Of a stretch of 59,840 bases of DNA, positions 18,836-28,132 are shown one piece after another. The DNA lies in assembly GCA_902825865.1 (NCBI GenBank), contig CADECX010000003.1:15514-75353 (forward strand). The letters are read 5' to 3'. This DNA comes from an uncultured Alphaproteobacteria bacterium. GTDB lineage: Bacteria; Pseudomonadota; Alphaproteobacteria; Micropepsales; Micropepsaceae. The translations under genes and the position numbers were made by a program. The stretch's first letter is position 1, and each line of letters starts with the position of its first letter. Below the pieces are notes generated by a model that saw nothing but the letters and a program-made list of their open reading frames with translations, made no database searches and was not told the origin of the DNA.

Positions 18836-21034
18836 ATGTTGCGGACCCTTTTTCGCATCGTCCTGGGCGGCGTGGCCGGCGCAACTGTGATCGTGGCGCT
18901 GGCCGAGATCCTCTTGTTCGGCCGCTTGAGCCTGATATCGCCGGTCAGTTTTGGCGCGTTGCTGGCATTGGGGCTGGCCTACATGATCAAGACCCTGCAC
19001 GCCTCTCGCGGGCGCGGCGAGGCCCTGTCGCGCCAAGCAGCCCAGCTCAAGATCGTGGCCGGACGCCTGGAAGCTTCGCTCAAGAACGCCGCCGCCATGA
19101 ATGCCCGGCTCAATCAAAGCGAGGCGCGCTACAAAGGTTTGGTGGACGCCCAAGGCGACGCCATCTTCCGCCGCGACGCCGCAAGCCGCCTTACCTATGG
19201 CAATGACGCCTTCTTCCGTCTGTTCGGTCTCAATCCCACCCGCGCGCTGGGCTACCCCTTCGCGCCGGAGCCGCATCCCCAAAGCCGGGCGCCGGTATTC
19301 GGAAGTTTTCTGGAATCCGGACAGCACCGCGCCCGCTATGACCAGCATGTGAAAACCGCCCAGGGCTATCGCTGGATCGCCTGGGAAGATTTCGCGGTGC
19401 GCGATTCCCATGGCCGCTTGGTGGAAGTGCAAAGCGTCGGCCGCGACATCACCGACCGCAAGAGCCTGGAAGAGGCTTTGACCGAAGCCCGCGACAATGC
19501 CGAGGAAGCCAGCCGCGCCAAATCCGGCTTCCTGGCCACCATGAGCCATGAGATCCGCACGCCCATGAACGGCGTGTTGGGCATGGGCCGCCTGCTGTTG
19601 GAAACCGAACTTCGCCCCGAGCAGCGGACTTACGCGCAAGCCATCACCCAATCCGGCGAAGCCTTGCTGTCCTTGATCGGCGACATACTGGACTTTTCCA
19701 AGATCGAAGCCGGCATGCTGCAACTGGACGAAGACGAGGTGGATGTGCGCGCCATGCTGCCCGCCATGGCCGAGCTGTTGTGCGAACGCGCCTATCTCAA
19801 GAATGTGGAAGTGACCACCATCGTGGCGCCGGACGTGCCGCACGTCATCCGCACCGATGAGCTTCGGCTGCGCCAGGTCATCACCAATCTGATGGGCAAT
19901 GCCGTCAAATTCACCGAACGCGGCGCGGTCTGTGTCGAAGCGGTGATGGAAAACCGCATGCTGCGCATCGAAGTGCGCGATACCGGCGTTGGCGTCGCCG
20001 CCGCCAAGCGCCAGGAGATTTTCCAGGAATTTGTTCAGGCCGATTCCAGCCATGCCCGCAAGTTCGGCGGCACCGGTCTGGGACTGGCCATTTCCAGGCG
20101 GCTGGTGAACACCATGGGCGGAGACATCGGCGTCGATGCCATCGCCGAGGGCGGTTCCTGTTTCTGGTTCACCTTGCCCGCGCACCAGCCCGAGGCGCCG
20201 CAGGGCGATGCGTCCCTGGACGGGATGCGGGTGGCGGTGACGACAAAAAATCCGGCTTTTCGCGAAAGCGTGCATCGGCAGATCGCCGCTTGCGGCGGTG
20301 TCCCGGTGGAGAGGGACGATAGCGCGGATGCAATCCTGGTGGATGCGGGGACCGGGAGTATACCCAAGCTGGCGCCGTGCCCCGACAATGTACCTGCCCT
20401 GGTGATGCTGACGCCGGATGCCAGAGGAAGCCTGCCGCAGATTCGCGCCATGGGATTTGCCAGCTATCTGGTCAAGCCGGTGCGCCAGTCCTCGCTGCTG
20501 CGCCAATTGATCGTGTGCCGCGACGGCCTTGCGCCCGCCGTGACGGAAGGGGTTCCGCCCCCGGTCATCGCGGTTGCCGAGCCCGAAGACAGTGTGCCCG
20601 CGCGCATTCCCGACAAGCCGGACGCGCAGTCCGGCCTGCATGTTCTTTTGGCCGAGGACAACCCCATCAACATGCTGTTGATCCGCGAATTGCTGCGCCG
20701 GCGAGGCCATAAGATCACCGAGGTCAGCAACGGCAATGCGGCGGTGCAGGCGATGATGGAAGGCCGCTTCGATCTGCTGCTCACCGACATCCATATGCCG
20801 GGCATGGACGGTATCGAGGCCGCCCGCGCCATTCGCGCCTGGGAGGCGCGCAGTTCAGCTGCGCGCACGCCCATCGTCGCCTTGACCGCCGATGTGCTGG
20901 AATCGGGCAAGCATTCCTGCCTGGAAGCGGGCATGGACGGCTTTCTCACCAAGCCGGTGGACCCGTCCCAATTGGAAGAAATGTTCCGGACCTTGTTTCC
21001 CGGCGATGAGGCTTCGCATATCGTCGCGGCATGA
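18836..21034 (+). CDS. Hybrid sensor histidine kinase/response regulator
   Basis: A 732-residue protein: two N-terminal membrane helices (about 5-25 and 30-50), a coiled region, a PAS domain about 95-210, HisKA with His238 in [10 protein letters not shown], HATPase with DTGVGV and [11 protein letters not shown], a degenerate receiver about 465-585 lacking a clear phospho-accepting Asp, and a full receiver about 600-720 with Asp651 in [13 protein letters not shown] and Lys in FLTKPVD. It probably relays phosphate to an HPt protein elsewhere. It is divergent from pstC, but hybrid kinases are not the usual PhoR, so a phosphate role is not implied. The stop overlaps the next gene by ATGA. Confidence 0.9.
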   Translation: MLRTLFRIVLGGVAGATVIVALAEILLFGRLSLISPVSFGALLALGLAYMIKTLHASRGRGEALSRQAAQLKIVAGRLEASLKNAAAMNARLNQSEARYKGLVDAQGDAIFRRDAASRLTYGNDAFFRLFGLNPTRALGYPFAPEPHPQSRAPVFGSFLESGQHRARYDQHVKTAQGYRWIAWEDFAVRDSHGRLVEVQSVGRDITDRKSLEEALTEARDNAEEASRAKSGFLATMSHEIRTPMNGVLGMGRLLLETELRPEQRTYAQAITQSGEALLSLIGDILDFSKIEAGMLQLDEDEVDVRAMLPAMAELLCERAYLKNVEVTTIVAPDVPHVIRTDELRLRQVITNLMGNAVKFTERGAVCVEAVMENRMLRIEVRDTGVGVAAAKRQEIFQEFVQADSSHARKFGGTGLGLAISRRLVNTMGGDIGVDAIAEGGSCFWFTLPAHQPEAPQGDASLDGMRVAVTTKNPAFRESVHRQIAACGGVPVERDDSADAILVDAGTGSIPKLAPCPDNVPALVMLTPDARGSLPQIRAMGFASYLVKPVRQSSLLRQLIVCRDGLAPAVTEGVPPPVIAVAEPEDSVPARIPDKPDAQSGLHVLLAEDNPINMLLIRELLRRRGHKITEVSNGNAAVQAMMEGRFDLLLTDIHMPGMDGIEAARAIRAWEARSSAARTPIVALTADVLESGKHSCLEAGMDGFLTKPVDPSQLEEMFRTLFPGDEASHIVAA

Positions 21035-22356
21035 CTGCTTCGACCAGGCGGCGCTACAAATTCCGCGACTATCTCAATCCGCGTGTCCTGACCATGCTGG
21101 CGCTGGGCTTCTCCTCGGGGCTGCCCTTCCTGCTGGTGGCCAATACCTTCGGCTACTGGTTGCGCGACGAAGGTATCGCACTGTCCGCTATCGGCTTTTT
21201 GTCCTGGGTGGGCATTGCCTATTCGCTGAAGTTCCTTTGGGCGCCGTTGCTGGACCGCATCAATGTGCCGGGCCTGGGGCGGCTGGGGCATCGGCGCGGC
21301 TGGATCGTACTGGCGCAGATCGCGATCGGATTGGGCCTGGTCGCGATGGCGCTGAGTGGCATCGGCCATGGACTGGTGCAGCTCGGCATCTTGGCTCTGG
21401 TCGTGGCTTTTTCGTCCGCAACCCAGGATATCGCCATCGACGCTTGGCGGATCGAATCCGCCAAGGACGCCGACGAGCTGGGATTGCTGACCTCCGGCTA
21501 CACCTTCGGCTACCGCTCCGCACTGCTGATGAGCGAGGCGGTGATCCTGCCCATCGCCCAGCGCATCGGCTGGAACATGTCCTATGTGCTGTTCGGATCG
21601 ATGATGGCGATCGGCATCATCGCCACCCTGTGCGCCGCCGAGCCGGTGCGCGGCGGGCGGCACATGGAGAGCGACGCCGACAAGCCGCTTTGGACGCCGC
21701 GGGGACTGTTCGACGCCATTGCCGGCCCCTTCACCGCCTTCTTCCGCGCCCATGGCTCCAATGCCATCCTGATGCTGCTGGCGATCAGCCTTTTCCAGCT
21801 GCCCAATTTCGTCAGCGGACCGATGTACAATCCCATGTATGTCGATATGGGCCTGACCAAGGACACGGTCGGCGCCGTGCGCGGCAGCTTCGGACTGGTG
21901 GGCGTGTTCCTGGGTGTGGCGATGGGGGGATATCTTTCCCTGCGCCTGGGACTGATGCGGGCCGTAATTGTCGGCTGTTTCGGCCAGATGTTCGGCACCG
22001 CGCTTTATGGCGTGCTGCCCTATGCCCACGACCCCGTGACGTTCGCGGTGATCATGGGAGTCGATAATTTCGCTATCGCCATGGCCGGCGTCACCCTGGT
22101 CGCCTACATGTCCAGCCTGACCAGCATAGGTTACACCGCGACCCAATATGCGTTGTTGTCTTCGACCTATGCCTGGGCCGGCAAAATCCTGAAGGGCTTC
22201 TCCGGTGCGGCGGTCGAGGCCATGGCGGCCAAGATCGGCCTGATGAACGCCTATGCCGCCTTTTTCGCCGGTTGCGGGGCAATCGGGGTTCCGGCCCTGA
22301 TCCTGTTCGTTCTGCTGGCGCGCCGGCAGACCCCGTTAAGCGTTAACCCCGCGTAA
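21031..22356 (+). CDS. AmpG-like MFS permease (muropeptide transporter family)
   Basis: A 441-residue protein with about 12 hydrophobic helices. The N-terminal GFSSGLPFLLVANTFGYWL and the following SLKFLWAPLLDR are characteristic of AmpG, which imports anhydro-muropeptides for cell-wall recycling. DIAIDAWRIE in the fourth helix region is also an AmpG mark. It overlaps the hybrid kinase gene by ATGA, suggesting joint expression. Confidence 0.85.
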   Translation: MTASTRRRYKFRDYLNPRVLTMLALGFSSGLPFLLVANTFGYWLRDEGIALSAIGFLSWVGIAYSLKFLWAPLLDRINVPGLGRLGHRRGWIVLAQIAIGLGLVAMALSGIGHGLVQLGILALVVAFSSATQDIAIDAWRIESAKDADELGLLTSGYTFGYRSALLMSEAVILPIAQRIGWNMSYVLFGSMMAIGIIATLCAAEPVRGGRHMESDADKPLWTPRGLFDAIAGPFTAFFRAHGSNAILMLLAISLFQLPNFVSGPMYNPMYVDMGLTKDTVGAVRGSFGLVGVFLGVAMGGYLSLRLGLMRAVIVGCFGQMFGTALYGVLPYAHDPVTFAVIMGVDNFAIAMAGVTLVAYMSSLTSIGYTATQYALLSSTYAWAGKILKGFSGAAVEAMAAKIGLMNAYAAFFAGCGAIGVPALILFVLLARRQTPLSVNPA

Positions 22357-22466
22357 TTTCACAAAAATTCACCAAGCTATTGGATTGTGACAGCGCCTTG
22401 GGTTAAAATTGCCAAACTGTCGCATAAGAGGTTTATGCCCTGACGACAGCCAAGGCCCGGTGAGTC

Positions 22467-23342
22467 GTGGGGACTTTCCGGGGCGAACAGGAAGCGACCG
22501 TGGTCAATATCTACGAAGCCGGACCTTTCGAGGGGCGACTGGAGCAATGGCCGGTGTTGGCCGTTTCCGGCGCGCTGGAAGTGCGCCTCGCCGAGACCGA
22601 GCACGAAGTCGAGCAAGCCCAGCGTCTGCGCTACACCGTCTTCTACGAAGAGATGAGCGCCGTGCCATCGCCCCAGATGCGCGAGAGCGGACGCGACTTC
22701 GACAAGTTCGACGATGTCTGCGATCACCTTTTGGTGGTCGACCGCGACGCCCATGATGAGGACGGCCAGCCGCTGGTGGTGGGCACCTACCGGCTGACGC
22801 GCAAGAAAGACGCCGACAAGGTCGGCGGTTTCTACACCTCCAGCGAATATGACCTGACGGCCATGCTGAATGGCCTCTCCCCCGACACCAAGTATCTGGA
22901 GCTGGGCCGCTCCTGCATCCTCAAAAGCTATCGCGCCCGTCCCGGCACCATGCAGCTTTTGTGGAAAGGCTTGATGGCCTATGTCGCGCGCTTTGACATC
23001 GATCTGATGTTCGGTTGCGCCTCGCTGCCCGGCATTGACGTGGCGGAGATGGCGCTGCCGCTGTCCTATCTGCATCATTTCCATCCCATGCCCGAAAATC
23101 TTCGGGTCAAGGCGCGGCCCGAACTGCATGTCGGCATGAACCGCATGCCCAAAGAGGCGATCGACGAGCGCGAAGGCATTCGCAGCTTGCCGGCCATGCT
23201 CAAGGGCTATGTGCGCGCGGGATGCTGCATCGGCGATGGCGCAGTGGTCGACCGGCAGTTCGGCACCACCGATGTTTTCATCTATTTCCCGCTGTCGGGA
23301 CTTGATGCGCGCTACAAGAGCCGGTTTGGCCTCGTAAAGTAA
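22467..23342 (+). CDS. OlsB-like L-ornithine N-alpha-acyltransferase (GNAT fold)
   Basis: A 291-residue protein with the OlsB/hemolysin-type acyltransferase core: AQRLRYTVFYEEM, then YLELGRSCILKSYRARPGTM and LMFGCASLPG. OlsB adds a 3-hydroxyacyl chain to ornithine in ornithine-lipid synthesis. The olsA partner is not adjacent. Start is GTG at 22467 after an AAGGCCCGGTGAGTC leader; GTG a few codons further is an alternative. Confidence 0.78.
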   Translation: MGTFRGEQEATVVNIYEAGPFEGRLEQWPVLAVSGALEVRLAETEHEVEQAQRLRYTVFYEEMSAVPSPQMRESGRDFDKFDDVCDHLLVVDRDAHDEDGQPLVVGTYRLTRKKDADKVGGFYTSSEYDLTAMLNGLSPDTKYLELGRSCILKSYRARPGTMQLLWKGLMAYVARFDIDLMFGCASLPGIDVAEMALPLSYLHHFHPMPENLRVKARPELHVGMNRMPKEAIDEREGIRSLPAMLKGYVRAGCCIGDGAVVDRQFGTTDVFIYFPLSGLDARYKSRFGLVK

Positions 23343-23368
23343 TTCCTTTCATTTTGGGGGACTCGAAG

Positions 23369-23809
23369 ATGCGCAAATTGTTTCTCGCGCTCGCGTTGAC
23401 GCTTGCATGCACGCCCGCCTTCGCCGAGAAAAAACTGATTGAATCGCCCGACGCGCCCAAGGCTATCGGGCCTTATTCCCAGGCCATTCAGAGCGGCAAG
23501 CTGGTATTCGTCTCTGGCTCCCTGCCCTTCGATCCCGCCGGCAAGATCGATTACAGCAAGCAGGATGTGACGGCCCAGACCAAGCGGGTGATCGACAACA
23601 TCGCCTTGGAACTGAAGGCGGCCAATCTCACCTTGGACGATGTGGTGTCGGCCACCGTCTATGTCACCGACATCGAGGACTTTCCGGCGGTGAATAAGGT
23701 CTATGCCTCATACTTCCACCCGCCCTATCCGGCGCGCACTTTCGTTCAAGTCGCCAAGCTGCTGCGCAATGTGAAGGTCGAAATTACGGTGATCGCCGCA
23801 GCGAAGTAA
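23369..23809 (+). CDS. RidA family protein with signal peptide
   Basis: A 146-residue protein starting at the ATG at 23369 after GGGGGACTCGAAG. The first ~20 residues (MRKLFLALALTLACTPAFA) are a clear Sec signal peptide. The mature part is a full RidA/YjgF domain: IGPYSQAIQ, FVSGSLPFDP, and the substrate-binding arginine in YPARTFVQVAKL. RidA proteins hydrolyse reactive enamine/imine intermediates, normally in the cytoplasm. Export is unusual and the periplasmic substrate is unknown. Confidence 0.85.
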   Translation: MRKLFLALALTLACTPAFAEKKLIESPDAPKAIGPYSQAIQSGKLVFVSGSLPFDPAGKIDYSKQDVTAQTKRVIDNIALELKAANLTLDDVVSATVYVTDIEDFPAVNKVYASYFHPPYPARTFVQVAKLLRNVKVEITVIAAAK

Positions 23810-23825
23810 TTTCCCAACCCCCTCC

Positions 23826-23901
23826 GGTTTCAGCTTCCTCTCGGCTTCGCCTCGATCGCTGAAACCACCTCCCCCTTGCTAAGCTTCGCATAAGGGGGAG
23901 G
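23826..23901. repeat. Double inverted repeat between ridA-like and pirin genes
   Basis: GGTTTCAGC at 23826-23834 pairs with GCTGAAACC at 23858-23866, and CCTCCCCCTT at 23868-23877 pairs with AAGGGGGAGG at 23892-23901. Two hairpins side by side between convergent genes suggest a REP-like element that may also end transcription. No T-tract follows. Confidence 0.7.
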
Positions 23902-23916
23902 CAGGCCGGTGCTAAC

Positions 23917-24615
23917 TCAAGCGAGATCAAACAGCAGGACTTCACTGGGCGCGTTCGACTTGACCGCGATCTGGGTCTGGTCGGTAACCGCCGCGGCATC
24001 GCCCGCCTTCAAAGTCTGATCACCCAAGACAACTTCGCCCTTGGCGACTTGCAGCCAGGCCTTGCGGCCCTGGGCTAAGGGATGGATCGCTTCTACGCCC
24101 GCATCCAGCTTGGCGGCCCAGATTTCGGCATCCTGCACCAGCCGCACTTCATTTTCGCGCGGATCGGGCGCGGCGATGCGGGCGAAATGATTGTGTACGG
24201 CGTCCGGATCGATCCGCTTCTGCTCATAGCCGGGCTGAATGCCGCGCTGGGATGGCATGATCCAGATCTGCAGCAGATGGCAGGTTTCCGTGGCGCTGGC
24301 ATTGAATTCGGCATGCACGATCCCAGACCCTGCGCTCATGCGCTGAATCTCGCCGGGCCGGATGGTGCCGCCGCCGCCGGTGGAATCGCGGTGGGCGATC
24401 GCCCCTTCCAGGATATAGGTGACGATCTCCATGTCGCGATGGGGGTGGGGCGGAAAGCCCGCGCCGCCCTTGATCCAGTCTTCGTTGATGACCCGCAAAG
24501 CCCCGAAATTTTCATGGGCGGGGTCATAATAGTCGCCGAAAGAAAAACTGAAGCGCGAATCCAGCCAATCGATCTTGCCCTTGCCGCGATCTTCGGACTT
24601 ACGGACGGTAATCAT
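23917..24615 (-). CDS. Pirin family protein (quercetinase-like bicupin)
   Basis: A 232-residue bicupin. The N-terminal barrel has the pirin metal ligands His57, His59 ([15 protein letters not shown]), His101 and Glu103 (IVHAEFN). Members such as YhaK and YhhW are cytoplasmic; some show quercetin 2,3-dioxygenase activity in vitro, but the physiological role is unclear. The start overlaps the gshB stop (ATGA). Confidence 0.9.
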   Translation of the reverse strand: MITVRKSEDRGKGKIDWLDSRFSFSFGDYYDPAHENFGALRVINEDWIKGGAGFPPHPHRDMEIVTYILEGAIAHRDSTGGGGTIRPGEIQRMSAGSGIVHAEFNASATETCHLLQIWIMPSQRGIQPGYEQKRIDPDAVHNHFARIAAPDPRENEVRLVQDAEIWAAKLDAGVEAIHPLAQGRKAWLQVAKGEVVLGDQTLKAGDAAAVTDQTQIAVKSNAPSEVLLFDLA

Positions 24616-25553
24616 TTGCGCCTTCTTTCAATGGCATCCCAGACCAGCCCGGCGATATCGGCGCCGCCAAAGCGCTTGACCTCGTGAATGCCGGTCGGAG
24701 AGGTAACGTTGATCTCGGTCATATAGTCGCCGATTACGTCAATGCCAGTGAAGATCAGGCCCCGTTTTTTCAACTCTGGTCCGATCGCCGCGCATATCGC
24801 CTTTTCGCGCGCCGAAAGCTCGGTGGCTTCGGGGCGTCCGCCGACATGCATGTTGGAGCGGGCCTCGCCCTGTGCCGGAACCCGGTTGATGGCGCCGGCG
24901 AATTCCCCGTCCACCAGGATGATGCGCTTGTCGCCCTTGCGCACATCGGGAATGTAGCGCTGGACAATCACCGGCTCACGGTAGAATTGGGTGAACATTT
25001 CCATCAGCGCGCCGAAATTCTCGTCGTCCGGCTTGACCCGGAACACGCCCGCGCCGCCATTGCCGTAAAGCGGTTTGAGGATGATGTCCTTATGCTCCTG
25101 GCGGAAGGCGCGGATCTCGCGCAAGTCCGAAGTGATCAGGGTCGGGGGAATGAACTCCGCGAACTCGGTGACAAAAAGTTTTTCGGGCGCATTGCGCACT
25201 TCGTGCGGGTCATTGACCACCAGGGTCTTGGGATGGATGCGCTCCAAGATATGGGTGGCGGTGATATAGGCCATATCGAAGGGCGGGTCCTGGCGCATCA
25301 GCACCACATCCGCCGCCGACAGGTCATAGACGAACGCATCGCCCAGCGCGAAGTGATCGCCCTTGACCGCGCGCACATTCAGCGGGCGTACATGGGCGCT
25401 GACCTTGCCGTCGCGGAAGGAGAGATCGCGCGGGCCGTAATAGAGCAGGCCGTGACCGCGCCTTTGCGCCTCCAACGCCAGAGCGAAGGTGGAATCGCCG
25501 CCGATATCGATCTTCTCTATCGGGTCCATCTGGATCGCGACGGTCAATGCCAT
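24612..25553 (-). CDS. gshB: Glutathione synthetase
   Basis: A 313-residue ATP-grasp enzyme joining glycine to gamma-glutamylcysteine. Marks: [20 protein letters not shown] at the N-terminus, [38 protein letters not shown] (ATP-grasp loop) and the C-terminal [15 protein letters not shown]. The ATG at 25553 follows AGAGGCTTTC; a GTG/TTG 6 codons upstream is less likely. gshB and the pirin gene are translationally coupled. Confidence 0.95.
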   Translation of the reverse strand: MALTVAIQMDPIEKIDIGGDSTFALALEAQRRGHGLLYYGPRDLSFRDGKVSAHVRPLNVRAVKGDHFALGDAFVYDLSAADVVLMRQDPPFDMAYITATHILERIHPKTLVVNDPHEVRNAPEKLFVTEFAEFIPPTLITSDLREIRAFRQEHKDIILKPLYGNGGAGVFRVKPDDENFGALMEMFTQFYREPVIVQRYIPDVRKGDKRIILVDGEFAGAINRVPAQGEARSNMHVGGRPEATELSAREKAICAAIGPELKKRGLIFTGIDVIGDYMTEINVTSPTGIHEVKRFGGADIAGLVWDAIERRRK

Positions 25554-25570
25554 GAAAGCCTCTTTGTTCA

Positions 25571-25636
25571 ATGGGCGGTCCGGCTCTCGCCTAACGCCCT
25601 TATTTGATGGGCGGTCCGGCTTTCGCCTAACGCCCT
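25571..25636. repeat. 36-bp tandem repeat, two copies
   Basis: ATGGGCGGTCCGGCTYTCGC and the following CTAACGCCCT occur at 25571-25600 and again at 25607-25636, with one difference. Each copy can fold on its GGGCG/CGCCC ends. The spacer contains GCCCTTATTTGATG, whose reverse complement CATCAAATAAGGGC also occurs in both copies of the 70-bp repeat at 39.3 kb, so the two loci are related. Confidence 0.8.
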
Positions 25637-25637
25637 G

Positions 25638-26003
25638 TTATGGCCGCCACACATCCCGGTGATGCACCGGCAAGGCATGGGGGGCGATGGCGACAATATC
25701 AAAACGGCTGCCGCGCCGGGCCAGACCCGGTCGGCTGGCGAGATATAAGGAGGCGGCGCGGGCAATGCGAGTCTGCTGCGTGGGGCCCACGGATTCCGCC
25801 GCCGCCCGCGCCAATCCGCGCGCCTTGACCTCGACAAAACAGACCGGGCCGAAAGGGGCGGCAGCCACCAGATCGATTTCCCCGGCCCGGGTCTTCAGCC
25901 GCCGCGCCAGGATTCGATAGCCCTTGAGCCGCAGCCACAGCGCCGCAACCGTCTCGCTGCGATGGCCGCGCCGTTCGGCGGCTTGGCGATGATCAGTCGC
26001 CAT
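25638..26003 (-). CDS. yraN: YraN (UPF0102) family protein
   Basis: A 121-residue protein of the restriction-endonuclease-like fold. It has the UPF0102 motifs: RRGHRSE near the start, TRAGEIDLVA with the acidic active-site residues and CFVEVKAR. Cellular role not established. The ATG at 26003 overlaps the end of rsmI by 11 bp; rsmI-yraN is a conserved pair. Confidence 0.9.
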   Translation of the reverse strand: MATDHRQAAERRGHRSETVAALWLRLKGYRILARRLKTRAGEIDLVAAAPFGPVCFVEVKARGLARAAAESVGPTQQTRIARAASLYLASRPGLARRGSRFDIVAIAPHALPVHHRDVWRP

Positions 26004-26943
26004 CCTTGAGCTCCAGGGCCCGCGCATACAGCGCCTTGCGCGAACCGTCCGTGAGATCGGCGATCATCTCTGCCGCGGCTTTCACCGGCATGAAGGCAAG
26101 CGCCGCTTTCAGCGCCGCGTCGATACGGGCGCTGTCGGGCGCTGCTTTGTCGGGCGGCGCGACCAGCAGGGTAACCTCGCCCTTGGGCGCGCCCGCCTTG
26201 GCATAATGCGCCGCCAGTTCGCGCAAAGACCCACGCCGGATTTCCTCATGCAATTTGGTCAGCTCGCGCGCCACCACCGCCTGACGGTCGCCCAACACGT
26301 CTGCCAAAGCGGGAAGGGAGTCTTCCAAGCGCTGTGCGGATTCAAAAAAGATCAGGGTGGCGCGCACGCCGCCGATTTCTTCCAGGATGGATTTGCGTTC
26401 ACCCGCTTTGGACGGAAGAAAGCCGGCGAATAGAAACCGGTCGGAGGGCAAGCCGCTCAAAGTCAGCCCAGCCAGCACCGCTGAAGCCCCCGGCAAAGCC
26501 ACAATAGCGGCCCCCGCCGCAATCGCCTCGCGCACCAGTTTGTAACCGGGGTCCGACACCAAGGGCGTGCCCGCATCCGACACCAGCGCCACCCTCTCGC
26601 CCTGTTCCAGCCGGGAAAGAATTTTCGGCCGCATCTGCGGACCATTGTGATCATTGTAGGGGATCAGCGGTTTGGAGATGCCGTGAATGGCCAAGAGCTT
26701 GGCGGTGACGCGGGTATCCTCGGCGGCGATCACATCGCAACCTTTCAAGACCTCCAACGCTCTCAAGGAGATATCGCGGGCATTGCCGATCGGGGTGGCC
26801 AGGATGTATAGCCCCGCCGCCAAATCGCCCCGAATTGACGATACGGAAGTGGGTGATTTACCGCCCGTGTCCAAAGGCTTAGATTTACGCGTCAAAGGAT
26901 TCTCGATGCCCGTTTTGATGTCCGTCAGCCGCTTTTGTGCCAT
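25993..26943 (-). CDS. rsmI: 16S rRNA (cytidine1402-2'-O)-methyltransferase RsmI
   Basis: A 316-residue tetrapyrrole-methylase-fold enzyme that methylates C1402 of 16S rRNA with SAM. Marks: LYILATPIGNARDISLRALE, VIAAEDTRVTAKLL, VSDAGTPLVSDPG and FLPSKAGERK. The start at 26943 (MAQKRLTD) overlaps the first 38 bp of the divergent lipoprotein gene. A TTG start nearer 26897 or 26876 would avoid this. The family usually begins close to the LYILATPIGN motif, so the extension is doubtful. Confidence 0.93.
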   Translation of the reverse strand: MAQKRLTDIKTGIENPLTRKSKPLDTGGKSPTSVSSIRGDLAAGLYILATPIGNARDISLRALEVLKGCDVIAAEDTRVTAKLLAIHGISKPLIPYNDHNGPQMRPKILSRLEQGERVALVSDAGTPLVSDPGYKLVREAIAAGAAIVALPGASAVLAGLTLSGLPSDRFLFAGFLPSKAGERKSILEEIGGVRATLIFFESAQRLEDSLPALADVLGDRQAVVARELTKLHEEIRRGSLRELAAHYAKAGAPKGEVTLLVAPPDKAAPDSARIDAALKAALAFMPVKAAAEMIADLTDGSRKALYARALELKDGD

Positions 26944-28132
26944 TGCCTTGGTCGTCGCGATAGCCGCCTGTACGCCAAAGCCGCAAGGCCCCGCGCCCGT
27001 GCCCCAGGCCCCCTTGCCCAAGGAGCCCGTCGCCGCCAATCCGCTGGACCGCGACCTGCCCAGCTATCTGCGCCTGCCCGGCACGGCGCAGGGCGTCACC
27101 CCGGTCCGGGTTGGCATCATCCTGCCCTTCACCAGCAGCTCGGCTCCCACCCGCAACCTGGCCGCCTCGATGCTGAAGGCGGCGCAGCTCGCCATGTTCA
27201 ATTCCGGCAATCGCAACATTCTTTTGATGACCGCCGACGAAGGCAATGGCGGCGCGGGCGCCGCGGCGGCTGTGCAGCAGCTTCTGTCCCAGGGCGCGGA
27301 AGTGATCGTGGGGCCTCTGTTCGGGCCATCGGTATCGGCGGTGGCGCCCATCGCGCGCGACCGCGCCGTGCCGGTGCTGGCCTTTTCCACCGAGAAAACG
27401 GTGGCGGGCAATGGCGCCTATCTGCTGAGCTTCCTGCCGCAGAATGAAGTGGGCCGGGTGATCAGCTTTGCCGCCTCCAAGGGGCATAAGCAGTTCGCGG
27501 CCCTGGCGCCGCAGACCGCCTATGGCGATGTCGCCAAGGACGCCTTCACCGATTCCGTTGCCGCCGCGAAAGGCAATGTCGTGGATGTGGAACGCTATCC
27601 CCCCAATGCCGCGGCAGTGGCCGGTCCGGCCGGCGCCGTGGCCAAGAGCGGCGCCGACGCAGTCTTGATCGCCCAAGGTGGGGTGATCCTGCGCGCCATC
27701 GCGCCCACTCTGTCGCTGGACGGCGCGAGCCGGGACAAGGTCAAGCTGCTCGGCACCGGGCTGTGGAACGATGACGCGGCGCTGATGCGCGAAACCAGCC
27801 TGCAGGGAAGCTGGTATGCCGCGCCCGCGCCCAATGCCGACGCCGAATTCATCAGCAAATACCGCACTGCTTTCGGGGCCGCCCCGGCCGGCCTGGCGAG
27901 CCTGGCTTATGACGCCGTTTCGCTGGTTGCGCTGCTCTCGCCGGGCACGCCCTATCATCGTTTTACGCGCGGCGCGCTGATGGACCCCAACGGCTTTTCC
28001 GGGGTCAACGGCATTTTCCGCTTCAAGAATGACGGCACCTCCGAGCGCGGCCTGGCGGTGCTGGAAGTGAATACGGCCGGTCCGGTGGTGGTAAGCCCGG
28101 CGCCGACGACTTTTCTCGGCAAAAATTCTTAA
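26906..28132 (+). CDS. LpoA-like penicillin-binding-protein activator lipoprotein
   Basis: A 408-residue lipoprotein. The signal ends in the lipobox VAIAAC, followed by a proline-rich linker. The rest is a type-1 periplasmic-binding fold (VGIILPFTSSSAPTR, GAEVIVGPLFGPSVSAVAP, FGAAPAGLASLAYDAVSLV). This matches the LpoA/YraM C-terminal domain, which activates PBP1A from the outer membrane; the TPR part of E. coli LpoA is missing, as in other alphaproteobacteria. Its location beside rsmI and yraN also fits. ATG at 26906 follows AAAGGATTCTCG. Confidence 0.88.
   Translation: MPVLMSVSRFCAIALVVAIAACTPKPQGPAPVPQAPLPKEPVAANPLDRDLPSYLRLPGTAQGVTPVRVGIILPFTSSSAPTRNLAASMLKAAQLAMFNSGNRNILLMTADEGNGGAGAAAAVQQLLSQGAEVIVGPLFGPSVSAVAPIARDRAVPVLAFSTEKTVAGNGAYLLSFLPQNEVGRVISFAASKGHKQFAALAPQTAYGDVAKDAFTDSVAAAKGNVVDVERYPPNAAAVAGPAGAVAKSGADAVLIAQGGVILRAIAPTLSLDGASRDKVKLLGTGLWNDDAALMRETSLQGSWYAAPAPNADAEFISKYRTAFGAAPAGLASLAYDAVSLVALLSPGTPYHRFTRGALMDPNGFSGVNGIFRFKNDGTSERGLAVLEVNTAGPVVVSPAPTTFLGKNS

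Noticed and set aside
20464..22146. Minus-strand frame of 560 codons opposite the AmpG-like gene
   Set aside because: A complement of the membrane protein's codons, with low-complexity His/Gln/Arg content.
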